Positions 36,591 through 46,396 of a DNA stretch of 64,000 nucleotides are shown here, piece after piece. Position numbers and translations under genes: made by a program. The stretch spans positions 62,001-126,000 of the forward strand of contig JAJZTF010000002.1 in assembly GCA_021821945.1 (NCBI GenBank), in the 5' to 3' direction. This stretch comes from Pseudomonadota bacterium. Lineage in GTDB: Bacteria; Pseudomonadota; Gammaproteobacteria; Burkholderiales; Gallionellaceae. How positions within the stretch are numbered: position 1 is the stretch's first letter; each line of letters begins with the position of its first letter. The notes beneath the pieces are model-generated. The model had not been told where the DNA came from, did no database searches, and saw nothing but the letters and a program-made list of their open reading frames with translations.

Positions 36591-38000
36591 TCACAGAACC
36601 TCGCCTGCGTGATCCGCGAGCCTTGAGCGCTCGCCGCGCAATAATGTGATGTGCCCGCCGTGCTGCCAGCCCTTGAACCTGTCCACCACATAGGTCAGGC
36701 CCGAGCTTCCTTCCGAAAGATAGGGCGTGTCTATCTGCGCGATGTTGCCCATGCACACAACCTTGGTGCCCGGGCCTGCGCGGGTGATCAATGTCTTCAT
36801 CTGCTTGGGCGTCAGGTTCTGGGATTCGTCTATGATAATGTATTTGTTAAGGAAAGTCCGGCCCCGCATGAAATTCAGGGATTTGACCTTGATGCGCGAG
36901 CGGATCAGGTCGCGGGTTGCGGCGCGTCCCCAGTCGCCCGCGTCCTCGTCAGTCTTGTTGAGCACATCGAGATTGTCCTCCAGTGCGCCCATCCAGGGCG
37001 TCATCTTCTCCTCCTCCGTTCCGGGCAAAAAGCCTATGTCCTCGCCTATCGGCACGGTCACGCGGGTGATGATGATCTCGGAATAGAGCTTCGCCTCCAG
37101 GGTCTGCATGAGTCCTGCCGCGAGCGTGAGCAGGGTCTTTCCGGTTCCTGCCTGTCCGAGGAGCGTCACGAAATCGATCTCGGGATTAAGAAGCAGGTTG
37201 AGCACGAAGTTCTGCTCGCGGTTGCGCGCGACTATGCCCCACACGTTGTTCTTGTTGTTCGTGTAATCTGTGAGCGTGCGCAGCACCGCACTGGTGTCGT
37301 TCTGCTCCAGCACGATCGCGTAGAATCCCTCCCCGTCCTCTTCGCGATAGACGAACTGGTTGACGAACAGGGCTCCGCAGAGCGGCCCGTGTATCTGGTA
37401 GTAGGTCTGGCCATCCTTGATCCAGGACTTCATGTCACGGCCGTGGGTCTCCCAGAAGTCGGCGGGCAGTTCCAGGACGCCCGTATACAGGAGGTCGGTG
37501 TCTTCAAGCACCTTGTCGTTGAAGTAGTCCTGTGCCTCGAGACCCAGCGCACGCGCCTTGATGCGCATGTTGATGTCCTTGCTGACCAGGATCACCGGGC
37601 GTTCGGGCTGAAGCGCCTGCAGCCCGATCACCACGCCCAGTATCGCGTTGTCAGCCTTGCCAAGTTCGAGGTTGTTCGGAAGCTCCTGCTTGATGAAGCT
37701 GGTCTGCAGGAAAAGCCTGCCGGTGCAGCTCTTGTGCATGGGTGATTCGAGGGGGATGCCGGCCTCGATGTCGTGGGGCGCATCGCTTACGATCTCATCG
37801 AGGAAGCGGCTGGCCTGGCGCGCATTTCGCGCGACTTCGGTCGTGCCTTTCTTCTTGTTGTCCAGCTCCTCCAGCACGAACATCGGCAGGCAGATGTCGT
37901 GCTCCTCGAAGCGGAAAAGGCTGGTCGGGTCATGCAGTAACACGTTGGTGTCCAGAACAAACAGCTTGGTGTCGGATACCGCTTTCTTTCGTTGGCGCAT
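36591..38000 (-). CDS. PIN-PhoH family ATPase
   Basis: This 469-residue protein joins an N-terminal PIN ribonuclease-like domain (LDTNVLLHD at about 14-22, [11 protein letters not shown]) to a C-terminal PhoH ATPase with [15 protein letters not shown] and [16 protein letters not shown]. Related PhoH2 proteins are RNA helicase/ribonucleases. It lies between bcp and msrB in the oxidative-stress operon. The length is normal for this PhoH class. Confidence 0.93.
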   Translation of the reverse strand: MRQRKKAVSDTKLFVLDTNVLLHDPTSLFRFEEHDICLPMFVLEELDNKKKGTTEVARNARQASRFLDEIVSDAPHDIEAGIPLESPMHKSCTGRLFLQTSFIKQELPNNLELGKADNAILGVVIGLQALQPERPVILVSKDINMRIKARALGLEAQDYFNDKVLEDTDLLYTGVLELPADFWETHGRDMKSWIKDGQTYYQIHGPLCGALFVNQFVYREEDGEGFYAIVLEQNDTSAVLRTLTDYTNNKNNVWGIVARNREQNFVLNLLLNPEIDFVTLLGQAGTGKTLLTLAAGLMQTLEAKLYSEIIITRVTVPIGEDIGFLPGTEEEKMTPWMGALEDNLDVLNKTDEDAGDWGRAATRDLIRSRIKVKSLNFMRGRTFLNKYIIIDESQNLTPKQMKTLITRAGPGTKVVCMGNIAQIDTPYLSEGSSGLTYVVDRFKGWQHGGHITLLRGERSRLADHAGEVL

Positions 38001-38012
38001 GAGCTTCCTTTA

Positions 38013-38468
<456 letters not shown>

Positions 38469-38482
38469 GATGCGTCCTGTGA

Positions 38483-39566
<1,084 letters not shown>

Positions 39567-39576
39567 AAGGAACAGC

Positions 39577-40011
39577 ATGGGCAATGCTTTCACGGTCAGC
39601 CTGATCACCTGGCACGACGGCGAGCCGCTCCTGAAGTCGGTGCGTCAGGCGGTGTTCGTCGAGGAGCAGGGCATACCGGAGGATCTCGAATGGGACGGGC
39701 GCGATGAATCTTGCCGCCATGCGCTGGCGCTGAGTCTGGAAGGACAGGCGATAGGCTGCGGGCGGATCAAGGCAGACGGCCACATAGGGCGCATCGCGGT
39801 GCTGCCTGCATGGCGCAACAGGAGAGTGGGTACGGCGATCGTCGAAGCGCTGCTGGCCCATGCTCGCGCGCAGGGCTATCCCTCGGTGGATGTCGACGCC
39901 CAGGTCCAGGCCGCGCCTTTTTACAGGACCTTCGGGTTCGAGGAGGAGGGCGGGACCTTCATGGATGCAGGCCTGCCGCACATCAAGATGCGGTTGAAGC
40001 TTACCGGGTGA
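39577..40011 (+). CDS. GNAT family N-acetyltransferase
   Basis: This 144-residue protein has VFVEEQGIPEDLEWDGRDE, the acetyl-CoA loop IGRIAVLPAWRNRRVGTAIV and the FYRTFGFEEEG end, typical of the ElaA/YjcF-type GNAT group. AAAGGAACAGC precedes ATG 39577. It follows the L,D-transpeptidase by ten bases in the same operon and abuts ygfZ tail to tail. Confidence 0.9.
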   Translation: MGNAFTVSLITWHDGEPLLKSVRQAVFVEEQGIPEDLEWDGRDESCRHALALSLEGQAIGCGRIKADGHIGRIAVLPAWRNRRVGTAIVEALLAHARAQGYPSVDVDAQVQAAPFYRTFGFEEEGGTFMDAGLPHIKMRLKLTG

Positions 40012-41019
40012 TCATTCTTTCGGCAGCTCGTAGGGGAGGGGCTCGAATTGCAGCACTTCCCCTTGCATCGAGCCCATGTGTATCGGATGCGCATCGCGGC
40101 TTGCGGTCTGTATCACTGCGAGCACATCGCTTCCGCCCGCAGGGGAGGGGGCGGCATTGGCGATCATTCCCGAGGACTGTCCGGCCATGTCCTCGCTGTA
40201 GAGATGCATGCCGGGCTTTGCGTAGCCTTGCACATGCGCCAGATACATGCGGCGCTTGAGTTTTCCGAGATAGTGCATGCGGGCCACGATTTCCTGGCCG
40301 GGATAGCATCCCTTCTTGAAGTTGATCCCGCCTATCAGGTCGAAGTTCACCATCTGCGGCACGAACTCCTCCTGGGTCTGCTCGAGGATCACGGGGATGC
40401 CCTCGCGGATGTTGAACCAGTCCCAGCATGTGCTGCCAACGCGTTTTGCCTGGCTTGCGAGGGACTGCCAGAGCGTTATTGCGTTTTCAACGGAGGTGCA
40501 AATCACAAAGCGCGTCTCTCCCACCCTGACCGCGCTCATGTTTCCGGCATGCGCAACGCCCATGACTCCGCCGCAATCCACGGGAGGCTTGGCGGTCGGC
40601 CCGGACAGGCCGATTGCGATCCTGTCTTCAAGCGCAACCTTGACCCTGGAACGCAGCACGTACATGGAGAGCTTCTTGCGCATGGCTTCGGCAAGCTCCG
40701 TTGGCAGCATGAGCAGATAGTCTTTCCCATCCATCCAGACCAAAAAGCTTGCCAGCATCCTTCCCTTTGCGCTGTTGAAGCTTGAGTGCTGCGCGCGGGA
40801 GGCGCTGACTTCCCTGATGTCGTTGCTCAGGAGGTTTTGCAGGAAGCTCTCGGCATCCTCTCCCGATATGCGGAGAAAGGAGAACTGTCCGAGATCGCAA
40901 AGCGTGTTTTCGCGCAAAGCCAGAGCAAGTTCCGATCGCAAGTCGCCGAAGTGTAAGACTCTGCCATCCTCGATGAGGGCACCCTGCGAGGCCAGGAACT
41001 GTTGCCATTCTGCTTGCAT
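40012..41019 (-). CDS. ygfZ: Folate-binding protein YgfZ
   Basis: This 335-residue GcvT-like protein carries the YgfZ signature KGCYPGQEIVARMHYLGK around the conserved Cys. YgfZ uses folate to help build or repair certain iron-sulfur proteins such as MiaB. The length is normal. It lies tail to tail with the GNAT gene and 39 bases downstream of the cyclase gene on the same strand. Confidence 0.94.
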   Translation of the reverse strand: MQAEWQQFLASQGALIEDGRVLHFGDLRSELALALRENTLCDLGQFSFLRISGEDAESFLQNLLSNDIREVSASRAQHSSFNSAKGRMLASFLVWMDGKDYLLMLPTELAEAMRKKLSMYVLRSRVKVALEDRIAIGLSGPTAKPPVDCGGVMGVAHAGNMSAVRVGETRFVICTSVENAITLWQSLASQAKRVGSTCWDWFNIREGIPVILEQTQEEFVPQMVNFDLIGGINFKKGCYPGQEIVARMHYLGKLKRRMYLAHVQGYAKPGMHLYSEDMAGQSSGMIANAAPSPAGGSDVLAVIQTASRDAHPIHMGSMQGEVLQFEPLPYELPKE

Positions 41020-41058
41020 GATATGTCGAGCGAAAAGGTAAGGCAGGTATGATACTGG

Positions 41059-42441
41059 CTAGCGCGTTTCGAGTACACCTTTGTCTGTCAGGAATCTGCC
41101 CAGATGCCTGTCGTCGCGATTGGAGTGGTTGAGCATCCATTCTGCAAGGAAGAGCCTGATCCTGAATCCCGTATACCATCGGTCGCCGGAGGGGGAGAGG
41201 ATCTCCTGGCCGAGATTCGAGAGCGACCTGAGATAGGAGCGGTGCTGGGCGATGTGGTCGGCCGAGAAGGGATAGCGGTGCTCGCGCATCAGCCCTTCCT
41301 CGCGCCCGAAGTGGCTGCGGACGTCGGCCTCGAGCCCGGACAGCATTGCCGCAGTCTGCTGGTCATGGCTCATGAACGCTTCGTAGAGCGCCTCGATCCT
41401 GCCTATCAGTTCGCTGTGCTGGGCATCGAATTCCTCAATCCCGGACTCGTATTCGCTGCGCCATGAGATGTCGCCGACGAATTCCTCGGATCCGTTGTAA
41501 AGGCCGGTCTTCAGGAAGTCCTCGCAGCGCTGCAGGTAAACCCTGGCCGGAATGTCGGCCGGGTTTTCACGCAGGATCTCCTCCAGCATGGGGCGGGCCT
41601 TGAGCGCATCGCGCGTGTGGTAGCGGGCAAGCGCTTCCTCGAATTTGCGCAAGGTGGCCGCCTTCTTTTCGCGCACATCGGGTGCGTCGTGATTGAACAC
41701 CTCGTAGATGGGCTCGGGATGTGTCTTGTAGGCAACCTTGACGCGGCCGAGATGGCGCACTAGGAAATTTTCCGGCTCTGAAAGGCTGTAGAGCGTATGT
41801 TCGCTGATCAAAAGCGGCGTTCCATAGGTCTTGGTGAGCGTCTGGAGGCGGGATGCGAGATTGACCGCATGGCTGATCACCGTGCCTTCCATGCGGTTTG
41901 CGCCACCGATCACGCCCAGCATCAGCAAACCCGTGTTCACGCCTATGCCTATGCGTATCGCCGCATAGGATGCGCGCTCGCGCCCGGCGTTGTATTCGTC
42001 CAGTCTCGAGAGCATGGCCAGCGCACCGTTCAGCGCATCATCGGCCTGATTGGGAAAAAGCGCCATGATCGCATCGCCCATGTATTTGTCGATGATGCCC
42101 CGGTGCGCCGTGACGACGGGATTCATCACCGAGAAATACGAGTTGATCATGTTGAAGGTCTGCTGCGGCGTCATGCTCTCCGACAGCGACGTGAAGTTGC
42201 GGATGTCGGTGAACACGACGGACATGGATTTCTCGACCTGGTCCCCGAGCTCCACATCCTGGATGTCGGTCTTGCCCAGAAAGTCGATCAGGTTGCGCGG
42301 CACGAAGCGCATCAGCGTGCGCTCAAGAAGTTTCAGCCTCGCGCGGGTTCCTGCATGGGCCTCCCGCTCTGCGGCAAGCTCGGCGTGTACGTCCATGCAT
42401 TGGGGATCCTCGGGGTTCTGACTGCCTGTCAAAGCATCCAT
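41059..42441 (-). CDS. Class III adenylate cyclase fused to a hemerythrin domain
   Basis: This 460-residue protein has a short coiled coil, a class III cyclase domain (about 70-250) with metal Asp79 (FTDIRNF) and Asp123 (DKYMGDA), Asn194 and Arg198, a helical linker, and a C-terminal bacteriohemerythrin domain (about 325-455). The hemerythrin iron ligands are complete: His342, His377, Glu381, His396, His400, His439 and Asp444. Lys119 favours ATP, but the residue that is usually Asp or Thr in the base pocket is His191. It probably senses O2, NO or iron. ATG 42441 is chosen; a TTG at 42453 is possible. Confidence 0.9.
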   Translation of the reverse strand: MDALTGSQNPEDPQCMDVHAELAAEREAHAGTRARLKLLERTLMRFVPRNLIDFLGKTDIQDVELGDQVEKSMSVVFTDIRNFTSLSESMTPQQTFNMINSYFSVMNPVVTAHRGIIDKYMGDAIMALFPNQADDALNGALAMLSRLDEYNAGRERASYAAIRIGIGVNTGLLMLGVIGGANRMEGTVISHAVNLASRLQTLTKTYGTPLLISEHTLYSLSEPENFLVRHLGRVKVAYKTHPEPIYEVFNHDAPDVREKKAATLRKFEEALARYHTRDALKARPMLEEILRENPADIPARVYLQRCEDFLKTGLYNGSEEFVGDISWRSEYESGIEEFDAQHSELIGRIEALYEAFMSHDQQTAAMLSGLEADVRSHFGREEGLMREHRYPFSADHIAQHRSYLRSLSNLGQEILSPSGDRWYTGFRIRLFLAEWMLNHSNRDDRHLGRFLTDKGVLETR

Positions 42442-42473
42442 GGCGATCCGCAATGCCTGGGTTCTACTGGAGA

Positions 42474-42761
42474 TCAGGCATAGGTGCTGACGCGCCCGCT
42501 CTTGCCTTCGATGGCGGGGATGCCTGAAGGCTGTTTCGCATGCGTGCTCTGGGTGTTCTGGGCATTCTGTTGTGCGCTCTGCTGAGCCTGTTGCGCGGAG
42601 GATGCCTGGTTCTGCGACTGGCTCAGTTTCTTTCCCTGTTCGGAAATCGTCACGACGGTGGAGGAATTCGAGTCCGGCTTGGGCGGCTTTGCGGAAGGCG
42701 ACTGCTGCTGTACGGAATCGACGCTTGAAGAAGGATTGAAGCTGGTGCTTGATATGTTCAT
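42474..42761 (-). CDS. Gln/Ser-rich small protein of unknown function
   Basis: This 95-residue protein has no recognised domain. Residues 30-45 contain a VVTISEQGKKLSQSQ stretch, followed by a Gln/Ala/Ser-rich tract and a short basic end. It has no signal peptide and is probably unstructured. It has a GGAGA site before its ATG and lies just upstream of the cyclase-hemerythrin gene on the same strand, so the two may be one operon. Confidence 0.7.
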   Translation of the reverse strand: MNISSTSFNPSSSVDSVQQQSPSAKPPKPDSNSSTVVTISEQGKKLSQSQNQASSAQQAQQSAQQNAQNTQSTHAKQPSGIPAIEGKSGRVSTYA

Positions 42762-42811
42762 TTCATTCTCCTGGGAGAGAACCGGTTCGATGCTGAACTT
42801 TACTGCGTTTT

Positions 42812-42839
42812 TTGCTTTATGGCAACGTTAGGCTAAACT
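42812..42839 (+). promoter_or_regulatory. Promoter upstream of the peptide-type binding protein, possibly leaderless
   Basis: TTGCTT (42812-42817) and TAAACT (42834-42839) are 16 bases apart. Transcription would start near 42846, two bases before the ATG at 42848. No ribosome binding site is seen ahead of that ATG, so translation may begin on a leaderless message. Confidence 0.5.
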
Positions 42840-42847
42840 CTCGCGCC

Positions 42848-44983
42848 ATGAAACGCCTAGCCGCATATCTCCTGATGCTTCTGCTCGCCGCCTGCGATGG
42901 TCTGTGGAACGACCCCTATCCATCATCTGACGAAGGCCGCTCCATACTCTACACGGCCTTCACCGAGAGGCCCAAGCATCTCGACCCGGCGCAGGCCTAC
43001 AGCGAGAACGAGTATGCGCTCCTTGCCAACATCTATGCGCCGCCCTTGCAGTACCACTACCTGAAGCGGCCCTACGAGCTCGTGCCGCTGGCGGCAAGCG
43101 CAATGCCCGAAGTGAGCTATCAGGACAGCCGGCATCGCTCATTGCCGGCGGATGCGCCGCAGGACAGGATCGCATACAGCGTGTATGAAATCCACATCAA
43201 GCCGGGCATGCGCTACCAGCCTCACCCGGCCTTTGCCGTGGATGGATTGGGAAGGCCGGAATACGATCACCTCGGGCCGAAACAGCTGGAAGGCGTGCAT
43301 GCGCCGGGGGACTTTGGGCATTCAGACACGCGCGTGGTGCATGCGCAAGACTATGCATACCAGATCAGGAGGCTTGCGGACCCCAGGCTTCATTCGCCGA
43401 TCTATGGCGTGATGAGCCAGTACATCCTGGGTTTCAGGGAATATGGGCAGGCGCTGCAGGATGCGCTGAAGAAGAACCCGGAAGGCCACCTCGATCTTGC
43501 CGCCTATCCTTTGCCGGGCGTCGAAGTGGTGGACGATACCACCTATCGCATCTCGATCAGGGGGAAGTACCCGCAGTTTGCCTACTGGCTTGCGATGCCC
43601 TTCTTCTCCCCCATGCCGATCGAAGTGGAACGCTTCTATGAGCAGCCCGGCATGAAGGAGCGCAACCTTACGCTTGACTGGTGGCCCGTGGGCAGCGGGC
43701 CTTATTACCTCTCGGAAAACAATCCGAACCGGCGCATGATCCTCGAAAAAAATCCCTATTACGACAGCGAGACCTATCCGCCCCATGGAGAGGAGGGAGA
43801 TGAAAAGGCGGGCCTGCTTCACGACAGGGGAAAGAAGCTGCCCCTGACCGACAGGGTCGTTTTCACGCTCGAGAAGGAAACGATACCCTACTGGAACAAG
43901 TTCCTCGAGGGATACTACGATGCGTCCGGCATCAGTTCCGACAGCTTCGATCAGGCAGTCCAGGTGGGAGCGGGCGGAGAGGCCTCTGTGTCGGACGAGA
44001 TGCGCAAGAAAGGCATCACGCTCTCGACTTCTGTCGCGACATCCACGCTCTATACCGGATTCAACTGGCTCGATCCCGTCGTCGGAGGCAGCTCGGAGCG
44101 CGCGCGCAAGCTGAGGCAGGCGATCTCGATCGCGGTGGACTTCGAGGAATTCATCTCGATCTTTGCAAACGGGCGGGGAGTCGCCGCGCAGTCTCCGATA
44201 CCTCCCGGGATATTCGGCTACCGCGAGGGCAGGGCCGGCATCAATCCAGTCGTGTACGACTGGGTGGACGGAGGGCCCAGGCGCAAGCCTGTTTCGGAGG
44301 CAAAGCGTCTGCTCGCCGAGGCGGGCTACCCGAACGGCGTGGACGAGAAGACCCACCAGCCTCTGGTGATCAATCTCGACACCACCTCGAGCGGCGTGGG
44401 CGACAAGTCGCGTCTCGACTGGTTGAGGAAGCAGTTCGACAAGATCAACGTGCAGCTCGTGGTGCGCAGCACAGACTACAACCGCTTCCAGGACAAGATA
44501 CGCCGGGGCGACACGCAGATGTTCTACTACGGATGGAATGCGGATTATCCCGATCCGGAAAATTTCCTCTTCCTTCTGGATGGTGCTGAGGGCAAGGTCG
44601 CGCATGGCGGGGAGAACGCGTCCAATTACAGCAATCCGGAATACGACATGCTGTTCGATAAGATGAAGAACATGGAGAACGGCCCCGAGCGCCTGGCCAT
44701 CATAGACAGGATGCTTGAGATCTTGCACAACGACGCCCCCTGGCTCTGGGGGTACCACCCGAAGAATTACGTGTTGCAGCATGGCTGGCTTTACAACGTG
44801 AAGCCCAACGTGATGGCCAACAACAAGCTCAAGTACTGGCGCGTGGATCCCGGGGAACGGGCGCAGTACCAGAAAAAGTGGAACAAGCCGGTGTTGGCAC
44901 CTCTCTGGATCGGCGGCGGTCTGCTTGTGATTTTCGCCTTCTGGATAAGGCGCGCGCTGAGAAAGCGCGATGAATCGCGCTAG
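42848..44983 (+). CDS. ABC transporter substrate-binding lipoprotein, oligopeptide (SBP_bac_5) type
   Basis: This 711-residue protein starts with a lipoprotein signal (LLLAAC, lipidated Cys16) and continues as a family-5 peptide/nickel binding protein, with WYPVGSGPY-like WWPVGSGPYYL and FYYGWNADYPDPENFLF stretches. It is longer than OppA (about 540). It heads a transport unit with two permeases but no ATPase. An AGCGCGAT/ATCGCGCT hairpin covers its last codons (44964-44981). Confidence 0.87.
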   Translation: MKRLAAYLLMLLLAACDGLWNDPYPSSDEGRSILYTAFTERPKHLDPAQAYSENEYALLANIYAPPLQYHYLKRPYELVPLAASAMPEVSYQDSRHRSLPADAPQDRIAYSVYEIHIKPGMRYQPHPAFAVDGLGRPEYDHLGPKQLEGVHAPGDFGHSDTRVVHAQDYAYQIRRLADPRLHSPIYGVMSQYILGFREYGQALQDALKKNPEGHLDLAAYPLPGVEVVDDTTYRISIRGKYPQFAYWLAMPFFSPMPIEVERFYEQPGMKERNLTLDWWPVGSGPYYLSENNPNRRMILEKNPYYDSETYPPHGEEGDEKAGLLHDRGKKLPLTDRVVFTLEKETIPYWNKFLEGYYDASGISSDSFDQAVQVGAGGEASVSDEMRKKGITLSTSVATSTLYTGFNWLDPVVGGSSERARKLRQAISIAVDFEEFISIFANGRGVAAQSPIPPGIFGYREGRAGINPVVYDWVDGGPRRKPVSEAKRLLAEAGYPNGVDEKTHQPLVINLDTTSSGVGDKSRLDWLRKQFDKINVQLVVRSTDYNRFQDKIRRGDTQMFYYGWNADYPDPENFLFLLDGAEGKVAHGGENASNYSNPEYDMLFDKMKNMENGPERLAIIDRMLEILHNDAPWLWGYHPKNYVLQHGWLYNVKPNVMANNKLKYWRVDPGERAQYQKKWNKPVLAPLWIGGGLLVIFAFWIRRALRKRDESR

Positions 44984-44986
44984 CCG

Positions 44987-45370
44987 CTATTTCGCTTCTT
45001 CCATCATCCGGATGATCTTCTCCTCGACCTCGCGGGCGACTTCGGCGAGCCCCGCATCCTGGGACAGCATGCCGAGCATCTTCTCTGGGCTGATCGTGCC
45101 CATCTTCGTTTTTCCGTTTTCGGTATATACCGATATGCGGCAGGGCAGCGCCATGTTGAGCCTCATGTCCGCTGACAGCACCTTCGCAGCCTGCGCGGGA
45201 TTGCAGACTTCGAACACGTTGCATTCCTCGGAGAACGGGACGCCCTTTCCCCGCAGCGTGTTGCCGATGTTGTGCACATGCAGCACGCCAAATCCGTGGC
45301 GCTTGACCGCTGCCTCGAGATCCTTTGAGGCTGATTCGAAAGACTTTCCGGTGTCGACGGTGTAGTACAT
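44987..45370 (-). CDS. DUF302 family protein
   Basis: This 127-residue protein has the DUF302 pattern: SFESASKDLEAAVKRHGFGVLHVHNIGNTL, then FEVCNPAQAAKVLSADMRLNMALPCRISVY. The function is unknown; related folds occur near redox and copper genes. It lies on the opposite strand between the binding-protein and permease genes, so it interrupts the transporter unit and forces the permeases to have their own promoter. Confidence 0.85.
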   Translation of the reverse strand: MYYTVDTGKSFESASKDLEAAVKRHGFGVLHVHNIGNTLRGKGVPFSEECNVFEVCNPAQAAKVLSADMRLNMALPCRISVYTENGKTKMGTISPEKMLGMLSQDAGLAEVAREVEEKIIRMMEEAK

Positions 45371-45383
45371 GAGACCTCCTGGT

Positions 45384-45411
45384 TTGATTTGGCGTTGCCT
45401 GAACGTAGAAT
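45384..45411 (+). promoter_or_regulatory. Promoter of the permease pair, possibly leaderless
   Basis: TTGATT (45384-45389) and TAGAAT (45406-45411) are 16 bases apart. Transcription would start near 45418, and the first permease ATG is at 45419. There is no ribosome binding site between. A promoter is expected here because the DUF302 gene on the other strand blocks read-through from the binding-protein gene. Confidence 0.5.
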
Positions 45412-45418
45412 AGCCGAC

Positions 45419-46396
45419 ATGATAGCCTATCTCATCCGCCGCATGCTTTACGCGGTCCCCATTCTGGTCGGCGTGAACCTGCTCACCTTCGCGCTTTTCT
45501 TCGTGGTGAACACGCCCGACGACATGGCGCGCATGCAGCTCGGAATCAAGCGCGTGACGCCCGAGGCGATCAGGCTGTGGGAGCAGCAGAAGGGCTACGA
45601 CAAGCCCCTGATCTTCAACCGCGGGGCCAGCGGAACGGGCAAGATTACCGAGACGATATTCTGGCAGAAATCGGCTAGCATGTTCTGGCTTGATTTCGGC
45701 TATTCCGACGACGGGCGCGACATCTCGCGGGAGATACGCACCCGCATGTGGCCCAGCCTTGCGATCGCGCTCCCCACCTTCCTGACAGGGCTCGTCTTCT
45801 ACATCAGCTTCGCGCTCGTGATGACGCTGTTTCGCGCGACGCTGCTGGATGCGGCGGGTGTCGCGCTATGCGTCGTGCTGATGTCGATATCCGGGCTTTT
45901 CTATATCATAGGAGGCCAGTTTCTGATCAGCAAGCTCTGGCATCTCGTGCCGATATCGGGATTTTCGGGCGGAATCCAGGGTTTCAGGTTCGTGGTTCTG
46001 CCCGTTTTGATCGGCGTGATCAGCGGCATAGGATCGAGCAGCAGATGGTATCGCACCATCTTCCTCGAGGAGATGGGCAAGGACTATGTGCGCACAGCGC
46101 GCGCCAAGGGGCTTTCCGAAATCGGCGTGCTCTTCACCCATGTGCTGAAGAACGCGATGATTCCGATACTCACGGGCGTGGTCGTCGTGATCCCGCTGCT
46201 TTTCATGGGCAGCCTGCTCACCGAATCCTTCTTCGGCATACCCGGACTCGGCAGCTACACGATAGATGCGATCAATGCGCAGGACTTCTCCATCGTAAGA
46301 GCCATGGTCTTCCTGGGCTCGCTGCTCTACATCGCGGGCCTGATGCTCACCGACGTTTCCTATACGATGGTCGATCCCAGGGTGCGCCTGTCATGA
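45419..46396 (+). CDS. ABC transporter permease, OppB/DppB type
   Basis: This 325-residue inner-membrane protein starts MIAYLIRRMLYAVPILVGVNLLTF, typical of OppB, and has the EAA-loop-like GKDYVRTARAKGLSE stretch that contacts the ATPase. Its stop overlaps the next start by 4 bases (ATGA). It forms one half of the channel for the 711-residue binding protein. An upstream ATG ten codons earlier lies over the promoter and is not preferred. Confidence 0.9.
   Translation: MIAYLIRRMLYAVPILVGVNLLTFALFFVVNTPDDMARMQLGIKRVTPEAIRLWEQQKGYDKPLIFNRGASGTGKITETIFWQKSASMFWLDFGYSDDGRDISREIRTRMWPSLAIALPTFLTGLVFYISFALVMTLFRATLLDAAGVALCVVLMSISGLFYIIGGQFLISKLWHLVPISGFSGGIQGFRFVVLPVLIGVISGIGSSSRWYRTIFLEEMGKDYVRTARAKGLSEIGVLFTHVLKNAMIPILTGVVVVIPLLFMGSLLTESFFGIPGLGSYTIDAINAQDFSIVRAMVFLGSLLYIAGLMLTDVSYTMVDPRVRLS

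Noticed and set aside
44964-44981. AGCGCGAT/ATCGCGCT hairpin as a terminator
   Set aside because: It lies inside the last codons of the binding-protein gene and has no T-run, so it is noted but not called.
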